DNA of 64,000 bases from Paractinoplanes pyxinae. GTDB lineage: Bacteria > Actinomycetota > Actinomycetes > Mycobacteriales > Micromonosporaceae. The position numbers and the translations under genes are program-made. Positions 1 through 7,809 of the stretch are shown piece after piece. Numbering within the stretch: position 1 is the stretch's first letter; the number at the start of each line of letters is the position of its first letter. A model generated the notes under the pieces. It was given only the letters and a program-made list of their open reading frames with translations. It searched no databases and had not been told where the DNA came from. The stretch is from contig NZ_JAPNTZ010000012.1 in assembly GCF_026626335.1 (NCBI RefSeq), forward strand, positions 186,001-250,000, written 5' to 3'.

Positions 1-216
1 GCTCAGCTGGCGCAGCCTCGTTTCGCCGCGCGCAGCGTCACCTGCAGCGGCGTGGCTCACCTGGCATAGCCTCGTTTCGCTGCGCGCAGCGTCACCTGCA
101 GCGGCGTGGGTCACCTGGCATAGCCTCGGCTCGCCGCGCGCAGCGTCACCTGCAGCGGCGTGGCTCACCTGGCACAGCCTCGCTTCGCCGCGCTCGGCGT
201 CACCTGCCTGCACCGC
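1..216. repeat. 54-bp tandem repeat, about four copies
   Basis: Copies begin at 1, 55, 109 and 163. The first three differ from each other at only a few positions and share the core GCAGCGTCACCTGCAGCGG; the fourth is more diverged and carries a small insertion. A degraded fifth copy may follow from about 221. The unit is a multiple of three, so one frame could stay open, but nothing supports translation. The array is cut by the window edge. Confidence 0.8.
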
Positions 217-737
217 CGTGGCTCGTCTGGCAGCGTTCCACCCACCCGGCTGGCCTCGCGTCGCCGCGCCTCGCCCGAGGCCCGCCTATTTCCCGCTGTG
301 CTGTGCGTCGCCGTGCCTGGCGTCGCCTGCACCGCTGTGTCTTAGTCAGCCGCCGGCCGTACGCCGGACAACGCGGGCATCGCATCGCATCGCCTCGTCC
401 GCTACGCCCGACCACCCGCTCCCACCCAAGGCGGGCTGGCCCGTTCTGCCTGGCCGCACCGGACCGTGGCCGGTCGCCGTGCCTCGCATTCCGGTGAATC
501 GCCTGGCATCGGCCAATCAGCCCGGCACCGCGACCACATCCACGTCCTTGATCCGGATGGGGAGCCTTGGCTTGCCATGCGTCGTGCGGCTTTGCCCTGG
601 GCAGCCATGGGCTCGTCCCGCCCGGCTCGTCCACCTCGGCCCGGGCCCGTTTCACCAGCCTCGCGCGGGCCGGCCCGGGGCTCGTCCTACGCAGCTTCAC
701 CTGCCTCAGCCGGGTATGCGTCGCCTTGCTCAGCCCC

Positions 738-785
738 ACCATCGTCGCCCTGCTCGGCCCGACCATCGTCGCCCTGCTCAGCCTG
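738..785. repeat. 24-bp direct repeat, two copies
   Basis: Two adjacent 24-bp units (738-761 and 762-785) share ACCATCGTCGCCCTGCTC and differ by about two bases. A degraded third unit follows. It lies inside the gene-poor left region and probably arose by slippage. Confidence 0.65.
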
Positions 786-917
786 GCCGTCGTCGGGCGT
801 GGGTGGGGGTGGGGCAACGGCCCGGCTGGTGGGCAGCCGGGCCGTTGCGTGTCCCGGGGCGACTCCGGGACGGCCCGCGTCGGCGTCGGGGGGAACGCCG
901 GCGTGGGCGGGGGGCCG

Positions 918-2312
918 TCAGCTCAGTCGTAGGACTGTTCCGGTTGAGCTGACGGAGACTGTGGAGCCGGAGATGTGCAGGTAGCCGCCGGGCTCTGCGC
1001 GTAGCTTGAGGCCGGTTCGGACGGGCTCGCGACGGAACTTGAGGGGGGTGGTGGCCAGGTGGAGGCCGGCTGCCCCGTCGGCGGCTATGAACTGGGTTGG
1101 GTGGTCTACGGAACGTAGGGCCTCGGTGCCGTCCGGTTGTTGGTCGAAGCGGAACTGGGTGGGGGCCAAGTCGTGTGGGGCGCGCTGCACGATGATCTTG
1201 CCGTCGGTTGTGTGGCGGATGTAGTCGTCGGGGCGGGTGGCGGGGGACAGGCGGATGATCGGGCCGCCGTCGCCTACCGGGACTCCGAAGAGGGGGGTGC
1301 CGTCGGGGTGCCAGTAGAGGCGTTGGACCCTCGCGTGGCGGTTGGGGTCGTAGAGGGGATCGCCGGTTATGTCGCGGTAGTCGCGGGCGTGGTACACCAG
1401 CACGTCGGTGCGGCCGTCCTCGGCGACGGTGAAGGAGTTGTGGCCGGGGCCGTAGCGTGAGGTTTCGGTGTTGGTGACGAAGATCGGGTCGGGGGTTTTG
1501 GTCCAGCTTTCGCGTCGTAGCAGGTCGGCGTCGGCGTTGGCGGTCAGCAGGCCCATGCAGTAACGCGCGTCGGTGGCGCTGGCCGAGAACGTCAGGAAGA
1601 CGCGGCCGTTGCGGATCAGGACGGCTGGGCCCTCGTTGACGCGGAAGCCCTGGATCTCCCAGTCGCGGGTGGGGGTGGTGATCCGGGTCGGTTTGCTGGC
1701 CAGCGAGTAAGGGGTGCCCATGCGGGCGATGTAGAGGCTGGTGTTCACCGCGATCTCGGGCTCGCTCTGCGCCCACACCAGGTAGCGGCGGCCGCGGTGG
1801 GCGAAGGTGGTGGCGTCCAGCGTGAAGCCGTCCCATTCGGTCATCAGCTGGGTCTTGAGCTGCCAGCCGCTGGCGTCCAGGGGGTCGGCCAACGGTGATT
1901 CCAGTACGTACGTGCGGATGCGGAACACGTCGTCGGAGTCGCCGGCGGCGAAGTAGACGTACCACTTGCCGTCGATGCGGTGCAGTTCGGGCGCCCAGAT
2001 GTGGCCGGCCATCTTGCCGGTCGCCGGGCGCCGCCAGATGACGGTCTCGGCGGCGGTCGTCAGCCCGGCCAGGGTCGTGGCGCCCCGCAACGCGATCCGG
2101 TCGTACTCGGGAACCGAGCCGGTGAAGTAGTACTTGCCGTTGGTGCGGGGCGTGATGAACGGGTCGGCCCGCTGGGTGACCAGGGGCTGGACGGTCGGCA
2201 CGCCGTAGATTTCAGCGTCGGTGCGGGGCACCACGGCCTCGGCCGCGCCGGCGCCGGCCAGCCCGGCCACGCTCGCGCCGGCCGCGGTGGCCAGCAGGGT
2301 GCGCCTTCTCAT
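918..2312 (-). CDS. Secreted GH43 family glycosidase (arabinanase/arabinofuranosidase type)
   Basis: A 464-residue exported glycoside hydrolase. The N-terminus MRRRTLL followed by an Ala/Gly-rich stretch to about residue 28 looks like a Tat signal. The family 43 five-bladed propeller is indicated by ADPFI (catalytic base Asp), GHIWAPELH, LDATTF and EGPAVL (likely general acid Glu), in the usual order. The last 110 or so residues look like a beta-trefoil or AbfB-type carbohydrate-binding module. The ATG overlaps the GH51 stop by four bases (2309-2312), so the two are translationally coupled. The likely substrates are arabinan or arabinoxylan side chains outside the cell. Exact specificity within GH43 cannot be read by eye. 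Confidence 0.85.
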   Translation of the reverse strand: MRRRTLLATAAGASVAGLAGAGAAEAVVPRTDAEIYGVPTVQPLVTQRADPFITPRTNGKYYFTGSVPEYDRIALRGATTLAGLTTAAETVIWRRPATGKMAGHIWAPELHRIDGKWYVYFAAGDSDDVFRIRTYVLESPLADPLDASGWQLKTQLMTEWDGFTLDATTFAHRGRRYLVWAQSEPEIAVNTSLYIARMGTPYSLASKPTRITTPTRDWEIQGFRVNEGPAVLIRNGRVFLTFSASATDARYCMGLLTANADADLLRRESWTKTPDPIFVTNTETSRYGPGHNSFTVAEDGRTDVLVYHARDYRDITGDPLYDPNRHARVQRLYWHPDGTPLFGVPVGDGGPIIRLSPATRPDDYIRHTTDGKIIVQRAPHDLAPTQFRFDQQPDGTEALRSVDHPTQFIAADGAAGLHLATTPLKFRREPVRTGLKLRAEPGGYLHISGSTVSVSSTGTVLRLS

Positions 2313-4807
2313 CGGATCTCCAAACGCAGGAACGTCACGGAACTGGCCGGGAACTCGCGGGTGAAGGTCGAGCCCAACCCGCGGACGGTGCTGGTCACGG
2401 GCCGGATCGGCTCGGCCGAGCGGGTGTTCTGCTCGCCCGGGTCGCCACTGAGCACCGTCATGCGTCCGGTGGGAAGGACTTTGATCTTTCCCAGGTCGAT
2501 TTTGGTGAGAGCGGGCGACGCGGAGGCGTTGACCACCTTGACGATCAGCTCGCGAGCCTTGGAGTCGCGGGTGACGACCTGGGCGAACGGCTCGGTGACG
2601 GCGTTGTCGTCGAAGCTGCCCCACACCTGGCCGTCGCGGATCAGGGTCACCTTCGTGCCCCGCACCTCGATCTTCAGGTCGTACGTCTGACCGGTGACGA
2701 CCGTGTCCGGCCGGGTGAGCAGCTGTTCCTTGGCGGCGGCGGACCCGGTGGCCTTCTCGATCGCGCCCTGCGTGTTGTTCCAGCCGCCCAGATTCCACCA
2801 GTACCAGGTGCCCGAGTCCTTGATCCCGAACGGGATGAGGAAGCCCTCGTCGCCCGCGGTCTTGGTCGCCTTGACCGTGATGTCGTAGTCGGTCGCGGTG
2901 ATGTTCGTGGCCGCCGCGACCATCGTGTCCTCGGCCGCGACGTCCGTCTGCGTGTAGGCGCCGTCGGTGACGGCCCACGTTCCCCGCCCGGTGAGAGGAC
3001 TCCAGCCGTCCGCGTTGCCGTCGTTGAAGTCGTCGCTGAGCAGCACGGCGCCGTCGGGTGTGGTCACCTTCAGATCGTCGTAGCGAGCGGCCGTACGCCA
3101 GGTGGAGAGCCCGACCCGGCCGGTGATCGGCTGCGGCTGGACGACCCGGCCGCCGCTCACCTTGGTGGGCACCACGCGATCGCCGACGTTGGTCATGAAC
3201 AGCTTCTGCATCTGGTAGCTGGTCGAGCCCCACGACTCGTCGTTGTCGAACCAGATCAGATCGGGCCGCCACTGCACGTTGTCGATGTTGGCGAACAGCG
3301 GCGCGTACGAGGCCATCTTGACCACGTCGGCGTTGCGCTCGAGCCCGGTCATGTAGGCCGCCTCGGCCAGCGAGTTGAAGAACTTGGCATCCTGCGACGC
3401 GTACTCGCCGAGGAAAACCTTCGGACCACTTCGGTCGTACGAGTCGTAGCGCTCGTTGTTCTGCAGGAACCAGTTCGGGCTGTTGTAGTAGTGCTCGTCG
3501 ACCATCTCGGTGCCCGCGGCCCTGTTCTTGGCCCACAGGTTGTCGAACGTGACGCCCATGTCGTCCGGGCCGGAGTTGCTGATCACCGTGATGGCCGGGT
3601 ACTTCGCCTTGATCGCGTCGCGGAACTTCAGGAAATTCGCGAAGTACTCGTCGGGCAGGTTCTCCTCGTTGCCGACCGCGACCATGGTCAGGCCGAACGG
3701 CTTCGGGTGGCCCATCTGCGCCCGCAGCTTGCCCCAGGTCGTCGTGACCGGCCCGTTGGCGAACTCGATCAGGTCGAGCGTGTCCTGGATGTGCCGCTGC
3801 AGCAGCGCCGGGTCGTCGGTGGCGCGGTTCTGCCCGCAGCCGGTGACCAGCGCCGGCACGACGGGCAGGGGGGCCGCGCCGATGTCCTCGCTGAACTGGA
3901 AGTACTCGTAGTAGCCGAGCCCGTAGCTCTGGTTGTAGCCCCAGAAGTTGGCGTTGGTGGCCCGCGTCTCGACCGGCCCGACCGTGTCCTTCCACTGGTA
4001 CGAGCGCGCCCGCGGGAAGTTCGAGGCTTGGTCGTACGCGTAATGGCTGCCGGTGTTGACCAGGCATCCGCCCGGGAAGCGCACGAAGCCGGGGCGGAGG
4101 GCGGCCACTTTCTCGGCCAGATCCTTGCGCAGCCCGTGACCCTTGTACGTGTCCCGCGGGATCAGCGACACCATGTCGAGCCGGTGCGTGCCGCTTCCGG
4201 TGACCGACACCGACAACCGCCCGGTGTCGCTCGTGCTCGTGGCGCGCAGTGTGCCCGCGTACCGGGACCAGGTGTTGCTCTTGACGTTGATCTTCAGCGG
4301 CGTGGCCAGTGCGGTGCCGTCGGCGGTCGCCAGCGAGATCGTCAGCGCCGAGGCGGAGTCGCTGCGGGCCCAGACCGAGAAGTCGTACGCCGCGCCCCGC
4401 GAGACGGCGATGCCGCTGTTGTAGCCGGCGTTGGTCACGCCGCCCGGGCCGGTCAGCCGCAGGTAGGTGCGGTTGCGTTCGTTGAGGCGGGCGTCGTCGT
4501 CGACGGTCGCGGCGGCGCCGGTGGCCGTCCAGCCGGTCAGGCCGGTGTAGGAGCGGTTGTCGGTGGCGTTGAACTCGAAGGAGCGGTTGCGGACCAGCTC
4601 GGCGTAGAGCCCGCCGTCGGCCGCGTAGTTGATGTCCTCGAAGAAGACGCCGTACATCTCGTCGCCGATCGCCGCGCCGGCGGCGCCGGAGTCGACGGTG
4701 ATCGTGTAATCGGGGTCGGCGGCGGCGACGGCCGGTGGGGCGACCGCCAAGGGAAGGGCGGCCAGGGCGGCAACGGCGCCGGCCGTGCGGGTTCGGAAGC
4801 GGGACAC
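2309..4807 (-). CDS. Secreted GH51 alpha-L-arabinofuranosidase with inserted binding domain
   Basis: An 832-residue exported enzyme that releases arabinose from hemicellulose. An Arg-rich N-terminus and hydrophobic stretch (about 10-32) form the signal peptide. The GH51 catalytic core is shown by YGVFFEDINYAADGG near the N-terminus, VAVGNEEN (acid/base Glu) and FLGEYAS (nucleophile Glu). A carbohydrate-binding-like domain precedes the core, and a second jelly-roll segment (TWYWWNLGGWNNTQ) is inserted after it. An upstream ATG at 4834 exists, but GTG at 4807 is chosen because AAGGAGG lies at 4814-4820, a strong Shine-Dalgarno sequence, and the longer form would put nine charged residues before the signal. 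First gene of an operon with the GH43 enzyme. Confidence 0.9.
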   Translation of the reverse strand: MSRFRTRTAGAVAALAALPLAVAPPAVAAADPDYTITVDSGAAGAAIGDEMYGVFFEDINYAADGGLYAELVRNRSFEFNATDNRSYTGLTGWTATGAAATVDDDARLNERNRTYLRLTGPGGVTNAGYNSGIAVSRGAAYDFSVWARSDSASALTISLATADGTALATPLKINVKSNTWSRYAGTLRATSTSDTGRLSVSVTGSGTHRLDMVSLIPRDTYKGHGLRKDLAEKVAALRPGFVRFPGGCLVNTGSHYAYDQASNFPRARSYQWKDTVGPVETRATNANFWGYNQSYGLGYYEYFQFSEDIGAAPLPVVPALVTGCGQNRATDDPALLQRHIQDTLDLIEFANGPVTTTWGKLRAQMGHPKPFGLTMVAVGNEENLPDEYFANFLKFRDAIKAKYPAITVISNSGPDDMGVTFDNLWAKNRAAGTEMVDEHYYNSPNWFLQNNERYDSYDRSGPKVFLGEYASQDAKFFNSLAEAAYMTGLERNADVVKMASYAPLFANIDNVQWRPDLIWFDNDESWGSTSYQMQKLFMTNVGDRVVPTKVSGGRVVQPQPITGRVGLSTWRTAARYDDLKVTTPDGAVLLSDDFNDGNADGWSPLTGRGTWAVTDGAYTQTDVAAEDTMVAAATNITATDYDITVKATKTAGDEGFLIPFGIKDSGTWYWWNLGGWNNTQGAIEKATGSAAAKEQLLTRPDTVVTGQTYDLKIEVRGTKVTLIRDGQVWGSFDDNAVTEPFAQVVTRDSKARELIVKVVNASASPALTKIDLGKIKVLPTGRMTVLSGDPGEQNTRSAEPIRPVTSTVRGLGSTFTREFPASSVTFLRLEIR

Positions 4808-4813
4808 GCAGGT

Positions 4814-4820
4814 CCTCCTT
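4814..4820 (-). promoter_or_regulatory. Ribosome binding site of the GH51 gene
   Basis: On the minus strand AAGGAGG sits six bases upstream of GTG 4807. It decides the start and overlaps the edge of the palindrome at 4819-4834, so a protein bound there could also affect translation initiation or elongation of transcription. Confidence 0.75.
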
Positions 4821-4834
4821 GTTCGCGCGAACAA
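4819..4834. promoter_or_regulatory. Perfect 16-bp palindrome, probable operator
   Basis: TTGTTCGCGCGAACAA is its own reverse complement and has the central CG of LacI-type operators. It lies in the leader of the GH51-GH43 operon directly before the ribosome binding site. A sugar-responsive LacI/AraR-type repressor is the likely ligand; no such regulator gene is in the window. Confidence 0.6.
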
Positions 4835-4905
4835 CGAGGTATCCAGTGCATGGCCGGTGGCGCCATTACTGCACCTAGACGTAACTGTCCGCGTGAGACC
4901 GGTCG

Positions 4906-4922
4906 ATGTTAGCGTTCACCAT
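4906..4922. promoter_or_regulatory. Possible second LacI-type operator upstream of GH51
   Basis: ATGTTAGCGTTCACC carries a full left half TGTTAGCG around a central CG and a degenerate right half. It is about 80 bp upstream of the 16-bp palindrome, between the mutY stop and the GH51 promoter region. The match is imperfect and the call is tentative. Confidence 0.3.
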
Positions 4923-4953
4923 AGACGCAAGCCCGCGGAAAGTCAGGTGCCAA

Positions 4954-5850
4954 TTACAGAGATTGCGGCGGTACGCGCGGAGCGTCCCCGGCGAGCACGA
5001 ACACCTCCGCCGCGAGCGGCTCGACCAGCCCGTCCTCGACCAGCCCGGCCAGCGCTCGCGCCCGTTGCACGTCGTCGTTCCACACCAGATCGAGGCGCTG
5101 CCGCGGGACCGGGCCGGTGGCGTGCCGCAACACCTCCAGCAGCAGCCCGCGCACCTGACGGTCGGTTCCCGCGTACCGCTGCGGCTTGCGGCTCGGCCCC
5201 TCCAGCGCGGGCGAGCCGCTGAGCCGCCAGGCGCAGACCGCCTCGAACGGGCACTCGGGGCAGCGAGGCGAGCGGGCCACACAGACCAGGGCGCCCAGCT
5301 CCATGAACGCGATGCTGGCCCGCGCCGCCCGGGCCGGCTCCTCGGGCAGCAGGTCGGCCATGGCGACCAGGTCGGCCGCGGTGGTGGACGGACCCGCGTC
5401 GGGCTTGCCCTCGACGGCCCGGGACACCACGCGGCGGACGTTCGTGTCGACCACGGGGTGGCGCTGGCCGTACGCGAAGGTCGCCACCGCCCGGCCGGTG
5501 TAGGTGCCGACGCCCGGCAGCGCCAGCAGCTGCTCGAGGTCGGAGGGCACCTCACCGCCGTGCCGCTCGACCATCGCCACCGCGCAGGCGTGCAGCCGCA
5601 TCGCCCGGCGGGGATAGCCGAGCCGGCCCCACATGCGGATCGCCTCGGACGGCGGGTCGGCGGCGAGGTCGGCGGGGGTGGGCCAGCGGGTCATCCAGGA
5701 GCGCCAGGCGGGCTCCACGCGTACGACCGGGGTCTGTTGAAGCATCACCTCGCTCACCAGGACCCCCCAGGGAGTGGTGTCGGGCTGCCGCCAGGGCAGA
5801 TCGCGGGCGTTGTGGTCGAACCACGTGATGGCGTCATCGGCGAGAGTCAT
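4954..5850 (-). CDS. A/G-specific adenine DNA glycosylase MutY
   Basis: Removes adenine mispaired with 8-oxoguanine in base excision repair. The 298 residues contain SEVMLQQT (catalytic Glu34), the helix-hairpin-helix LPGVGTYTG (111-119), VDTNV with catalytic Asp135, and the iron-sulfur loop with Cys190, Cys197, Cys200 and Cys206 (spacing 6-2-5). The C-terminal MutT/NUDIX-like domain of the E. coli enzyme is reduced to about 90 residues, which is common in actinobacteria. The start at ATG 5850 is preferred over an upstream extension because the frame above it reads through the divergent ACT gene. It is divergent from the ACT-domain gene with only 21 bp between start codons. radA and disA lie a few kb away, so repair genes cluster here. 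Confidence 0.93.
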   Translation of the reverse strand: MTLADDAITWFDHNARDLPWRQPDTTPWGVLVSEVMLQQTPVVRVEPAWRSWMTRWPTPADLAADPPSEAIRMWGRLGYPRRAMRLHACAVAMVERHGGEVPSDLEQLLALPGVGTYTGRAVATFAYGQRHPVVDTNVRRVVSRAVEGKPDAGPSTTAADLVAMADLLPEEPARAARASIAFMELGALVCVARSPRCPECPFEAVCAWRLSGSPALEGPSRKPQRYAGTDRQVRGLLLEVLRHATGPVPRQRLDLVWNDDVQRARALAGLVEDGLVEPLAAEVFVLAGDAPRVPPQSL

Positions 5851-5857
5851 GGCAGGT

Positions 5858-5868
5858 CTTACTGTAAG
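5858..5868. promoter_or_regulatory. Symmetric bidirectional -10 element
   Basis: CTTACTGTAAG is a palindrome about a central T in the 21-bp gap between mutY and the ACT gene. On the plus strand it reads TACTGT (5860-5865), six bases before GTG 5872; on the minus strand it reads TACAGT (5866-5861), ten bases before ATG 5850. One element can therefore serve both genes, giving a leaderless ACT mRNA and a very short mutY leader. Confidence 0.6.
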
Positions 5869-5871
5869 CAG

Positions 5872-6375
5872 GTGCATGAGCTCGCCATCACCGTCATCGG
5901 TCCCGACCGGACCGGCATCGTCGCCGACGTGGCCGAGGCCCTGGCCGGCGTCGGGGCCAACCTGACCGACTCCACCATGACCCGCCTGCGCGGCCACTTC
6001 ACGATGACCCTGATCTGCACGGGTCCCGCCGTGGACGAGGCGAGCGCCGCGCTGTCCTCCCTCGGCGACGTGGTCACCTCCGTGCGGTCGGTCGCCCCCG
6101 AGTTTGACAAATCGGACGGCGGTGATCCGTACGTCGTGAGTGTGCACGGCGCCGACCGGCTCGGCATCGTGTCCGCGGTGACCCGCGTGGTCGCCGCCGC
6201 GGGCGGAAACATCACCGATTTGAGTACGCGGCTGACCGGCGCCCTCTACGTGCTGATCGCCGAAGTGGACCTGCCGGCCGGCGTCTCCGACGAACTCGCC
6301 GAGCAGCTGGCGGTGGCCGCGGCCGAACTGGGCGTCGAGGTGACCCTGCGCCGCGCCGAGTCGGAGATCCTGTGA
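5872..6375 (+). CDS. Double ACT-domain protein (GcvR-like)
   Basis: A 167-residue protein made of two ACT domains (about 1-80 and 85-167), each opening with a strand and a ligand-loop motif: GPDRTGIVADVAEAL and GADRLGIVSAVTRVV. Tandem ACT proteins of this kind resemble the glycine cleavage regulator GcvR and bind amino acids; no catalytic or DNA-binding domain is present. The start is GTG 5872, placed by a TACTGT box six bases upstream; an overlapping ATG is out of frame. The stop overlaps the GTG of the deformylase gene (GTGA), so the two are co-translated. The effector is unknown. Confidence 0.8.
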   Translation: MHELAITVIGPDRTGIVADVAEALAGVGANLTDSTMTRLRGHFTMTLICTGPAVDEASAALSSLGDVVTSVRSVAPEFDKSDGGDPYVVSVHGADRLGIVSAVTRVVAAAGGNITDLSTRLTGALYVLIAEVDLPAGVSDELAEQLAVAAAELGVEVTLRRAESEIL

Positions 6376-6908
6376 CCGCGCCCGTGGCATGGGACGGGCC
6401 GCAGGGCAACGTCCTCCCGGTGGTCACCGCCCCGGCGACGGTGCTGAGCACGGTCGGCGACGAGGTCGACCCGGCCGACCCGGCGGTCGTGCAGCTCGCG
6501 GCCGACCTGGTCGCCACCATGCGGGTCTCGCCCGGGTGCGTCGGCCTGGCCGCGACCCAGGTCGGCGTGGGCGCCCAGATCTTCGCCGTCGACGTCACCG
6601 GCCACCCCAAGGCGGCCACCACGCACGGCACGTTCGTCCTCTGCAACGCCAAGATCATCGAGGCCAGCCGGTGGAAGGCCGGCCGCGAGGGCTGCATGTC
6701 CGTTCCCGACCTGACCGGCGACGTGAAACGGGCCGGCCGGATCGTGGTGTCGGCGGCCCTGCCCGGCAGCGGCGAGCCGGTCGAGATCACCACCGACGCG
6801 TTCGAGGCGCGGGCCCTGCAGCACGAGATCGATCACTGCGCCGGAAAGTTGTTCCTCGATCGGGTCGCCGGCGCGCACGCGATCTACCAGCGCAAGGTCT
6901 ACTTGTAG
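6372..6908 (+). CDS. Peptide deformylase
   Basis: Removes the formyl group from nascent N-terminal methionine using a metal ion. The three family motifs are present: CVGLAATQ (56-63; the usual first Gly is Cys and the usual Pro is Thr), EGCMS (106-110; ligand Cys108) and HEIDH (151-155; ligands His151 and His155, catalytic Glu152). At 178 residues it has normal length. The altered motif 1 suggests a secondary, actinobacterial-type deformylase rather than the main Def1. It starts at GTG 6372, overlapping the ACT gene by four bases. Confidence 0.9.
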   Translation: MTAPVAWDGPQGNVLPVVTAPATVLSTVGDEVDPADPAVVQLAADLVATMRVSPGCVGLAATQVGVGAQIFAVDVTGHPKAATTHGTFVLCNAKIIEASRWKAGREGCMSVPDLTGDVKRAGRIVVSAALPGSGEPVEITTDAFEARALQHEIDHCAGKLFLDRVAGAHAIYQRKVYL

Positions 6909-6975
6909 CGATTTTTGCGAGTCGTTGTCGCATACGCCCCGGCGCGTCGCGTCCTCCCTCGCGGGCGCGCGGGTT

Positions 6976-6981
6976 TAACGT
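6976..6981 (+). promoter_or_regulatory. -10 box of the Gly-Thr repeat protein gene
   Basis: TAACGT fits TANNNT and lies nine bases before ATG 6991, predicting a leader of about three bases. It helps to choose 6991 over GTG 6982, which would overlap the promoter. Confidence 0.4.
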
Positions 6982-6990
6982 GTGCCCATC

Positions 6991-7809
6991 ATGCGAGCGA
7001 CGGTTGGTCCCCTTCCATCCGCCGTCTATTGGCGGCGTCGTGCGGTCGTGCTGGGCGCAGTGCTGCTCGGCATCATCGTGCTGTTCGTATCCTGCACCGG
7101 TGGCGGCGACGACGACTCCCGGAAGGGCCAGAGTCCGACGTCGGCCTCGACGCAGCTGCCCAGCTCCGAGCCGGAATCGCCCGGCCCGTCCTTCCTCGAC
7201 GGTGTGCCTGGCGGCACCAACCCCTCCCTGCCCGCGCCCGGCGACCTGCAGACCCAGCCGCCCGGCAACGACGGTTCACAGGCGACGCTGCCTCCCACCG
7301 GCGGCACCGGAACCGGCACCGGCACCGGCACGGGAACAGGCACCGGAACGGGCACGGGCGCCAACCCGGGCACGGCGACCGGCCAGAACAACAACGTCAA
7401 CGTCCCGGCCGACGGCTCCTGCGCCGACGGTGAGCTGGCCGTGACGCCGGTGCCGGCCTCGACCAACCTCAAGCGCGGCGCGCCCGTCCAGATAGAGCTC
7501 AAGGTCAAGAACGTCAGCCAGCGGACCTGCGCGCGCGATGTCGGCGCCGACCCGCAAGAGCTCTACATCGACCAGGGCGCCCACAAGTACTGGTCGTCCG
7601 ACACGTGCAGCAACGCCAAGGGCGGCGACGTGCGCCAGCTGCCGGCCGGGCAGGAACTGACGTACAAGGTGACCTGGAACGGCCGCCAGTCGAGCACCTG
7701 CACCGGTGGCTCGCCGGCCGGCCCGAACCCGCCGCCCGGCCAGTTCGAGCTGCGGGCCCGCCTCGGCACCCTGGTCAGCAACCCGGTCACGCTGACCATC
7801 ACGCAGTAG
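6991..7809 (+). CDS. Membrane-anchored protein with Gly-Thr repeat and DUF4232-like domain
   Basis: A 272-residue protein with one N-terminal hydrophobic helix (about 17-36) ending in SCTGGG, so it may be either a signal anchor or a lipoprotein. A Ser/Pro/Gly-rich linker with nine Gly-Thr pairs follows, then a C-terminal beta-rich domain of about 130 residues with paired cysteines, similar in layout to DUF4232 extracytoplasmic domains. GTG 6982 is possible, but TAACGT at 6976-6981 would place transcription start near 6988, which favours ATG 6991. Probably exposed at the cell surface; function unknown. Confidence 0.75.
   Translation: MRATVGPLPSAVYWRRRAVVLGAVLLGIIVLFVSCTGGGDDDSRKGQSPTSASTQLPSSEPESPGPSFLDGVPGGTNPSLPAPGDLQTQPPGNDGSQATLPPTGGTGTGTGTGTGTGTGTGTGANPGTATGQNNNVNVPADGSCADGELAVTPVPASTNLKRGAPVQIELKVKNVSQRTCARDVGADPQELYIDQGAHKYWSSDTCSNAKGGDVRQLPAGQELTYKVTWNGRQSSTCTGGSPAGPNPPPGQFELRARLGTLVSNPVTLTITQ
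7303..7356 (+). repeat. Coding hexanucleotide repeat (Gly-Thr)9
   Basis: Nine Gly-Thr codon pairs in a row with varied third bases (GGC/GGA and ACC/ACG/ACA). The repeat is conserved at the protein level rather than as exact DNA, which points to selection for a flexible, possibly glycosylated spacer. Confidence 0.8.

Larger units (their letters stand above)
1..917. other. Repeat-rich region without a supported gene
   Basis: Several overlapping open frames run through this stretch on both strands, but their translations are low-complexity Arg/Pro/Ala/Ser sequence with no recognisable domain, signal or ribosome binding site. Such frames are expected by chance in DNA this GC-rich. The stretch contains a 54-bp tandem repeat at the left edge and a short 24-bp repeat near 740. 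It lies downstream of the GH43 gene, and I see no obvious terminator for that operon. The repeats may continue beyond the window. Confidence 0.6.

Noticed and set aside
200..984. Several overlapping open frames on both strands
   Set aside because: Only low-complexity Arg/Pro/Ala/Ser translations, no ribosome binding site or domain; explained by high GC content and repeats.
918..4067. A very long frame (over 1000 codons) running through GH51 and GH43 on the minus strand
   Set aside because: Its first two thirds is a frame-shifted reading of the GH51 gene; only the part from 2312 down is the real GH43 gene.
4954..6390. A longer MutY frame starting at 6390
   Set aside because: The extra part is the antisense of the ACT-domain gene and has no similarity to MutY; ATG 5850 gives a normal N-terminus.
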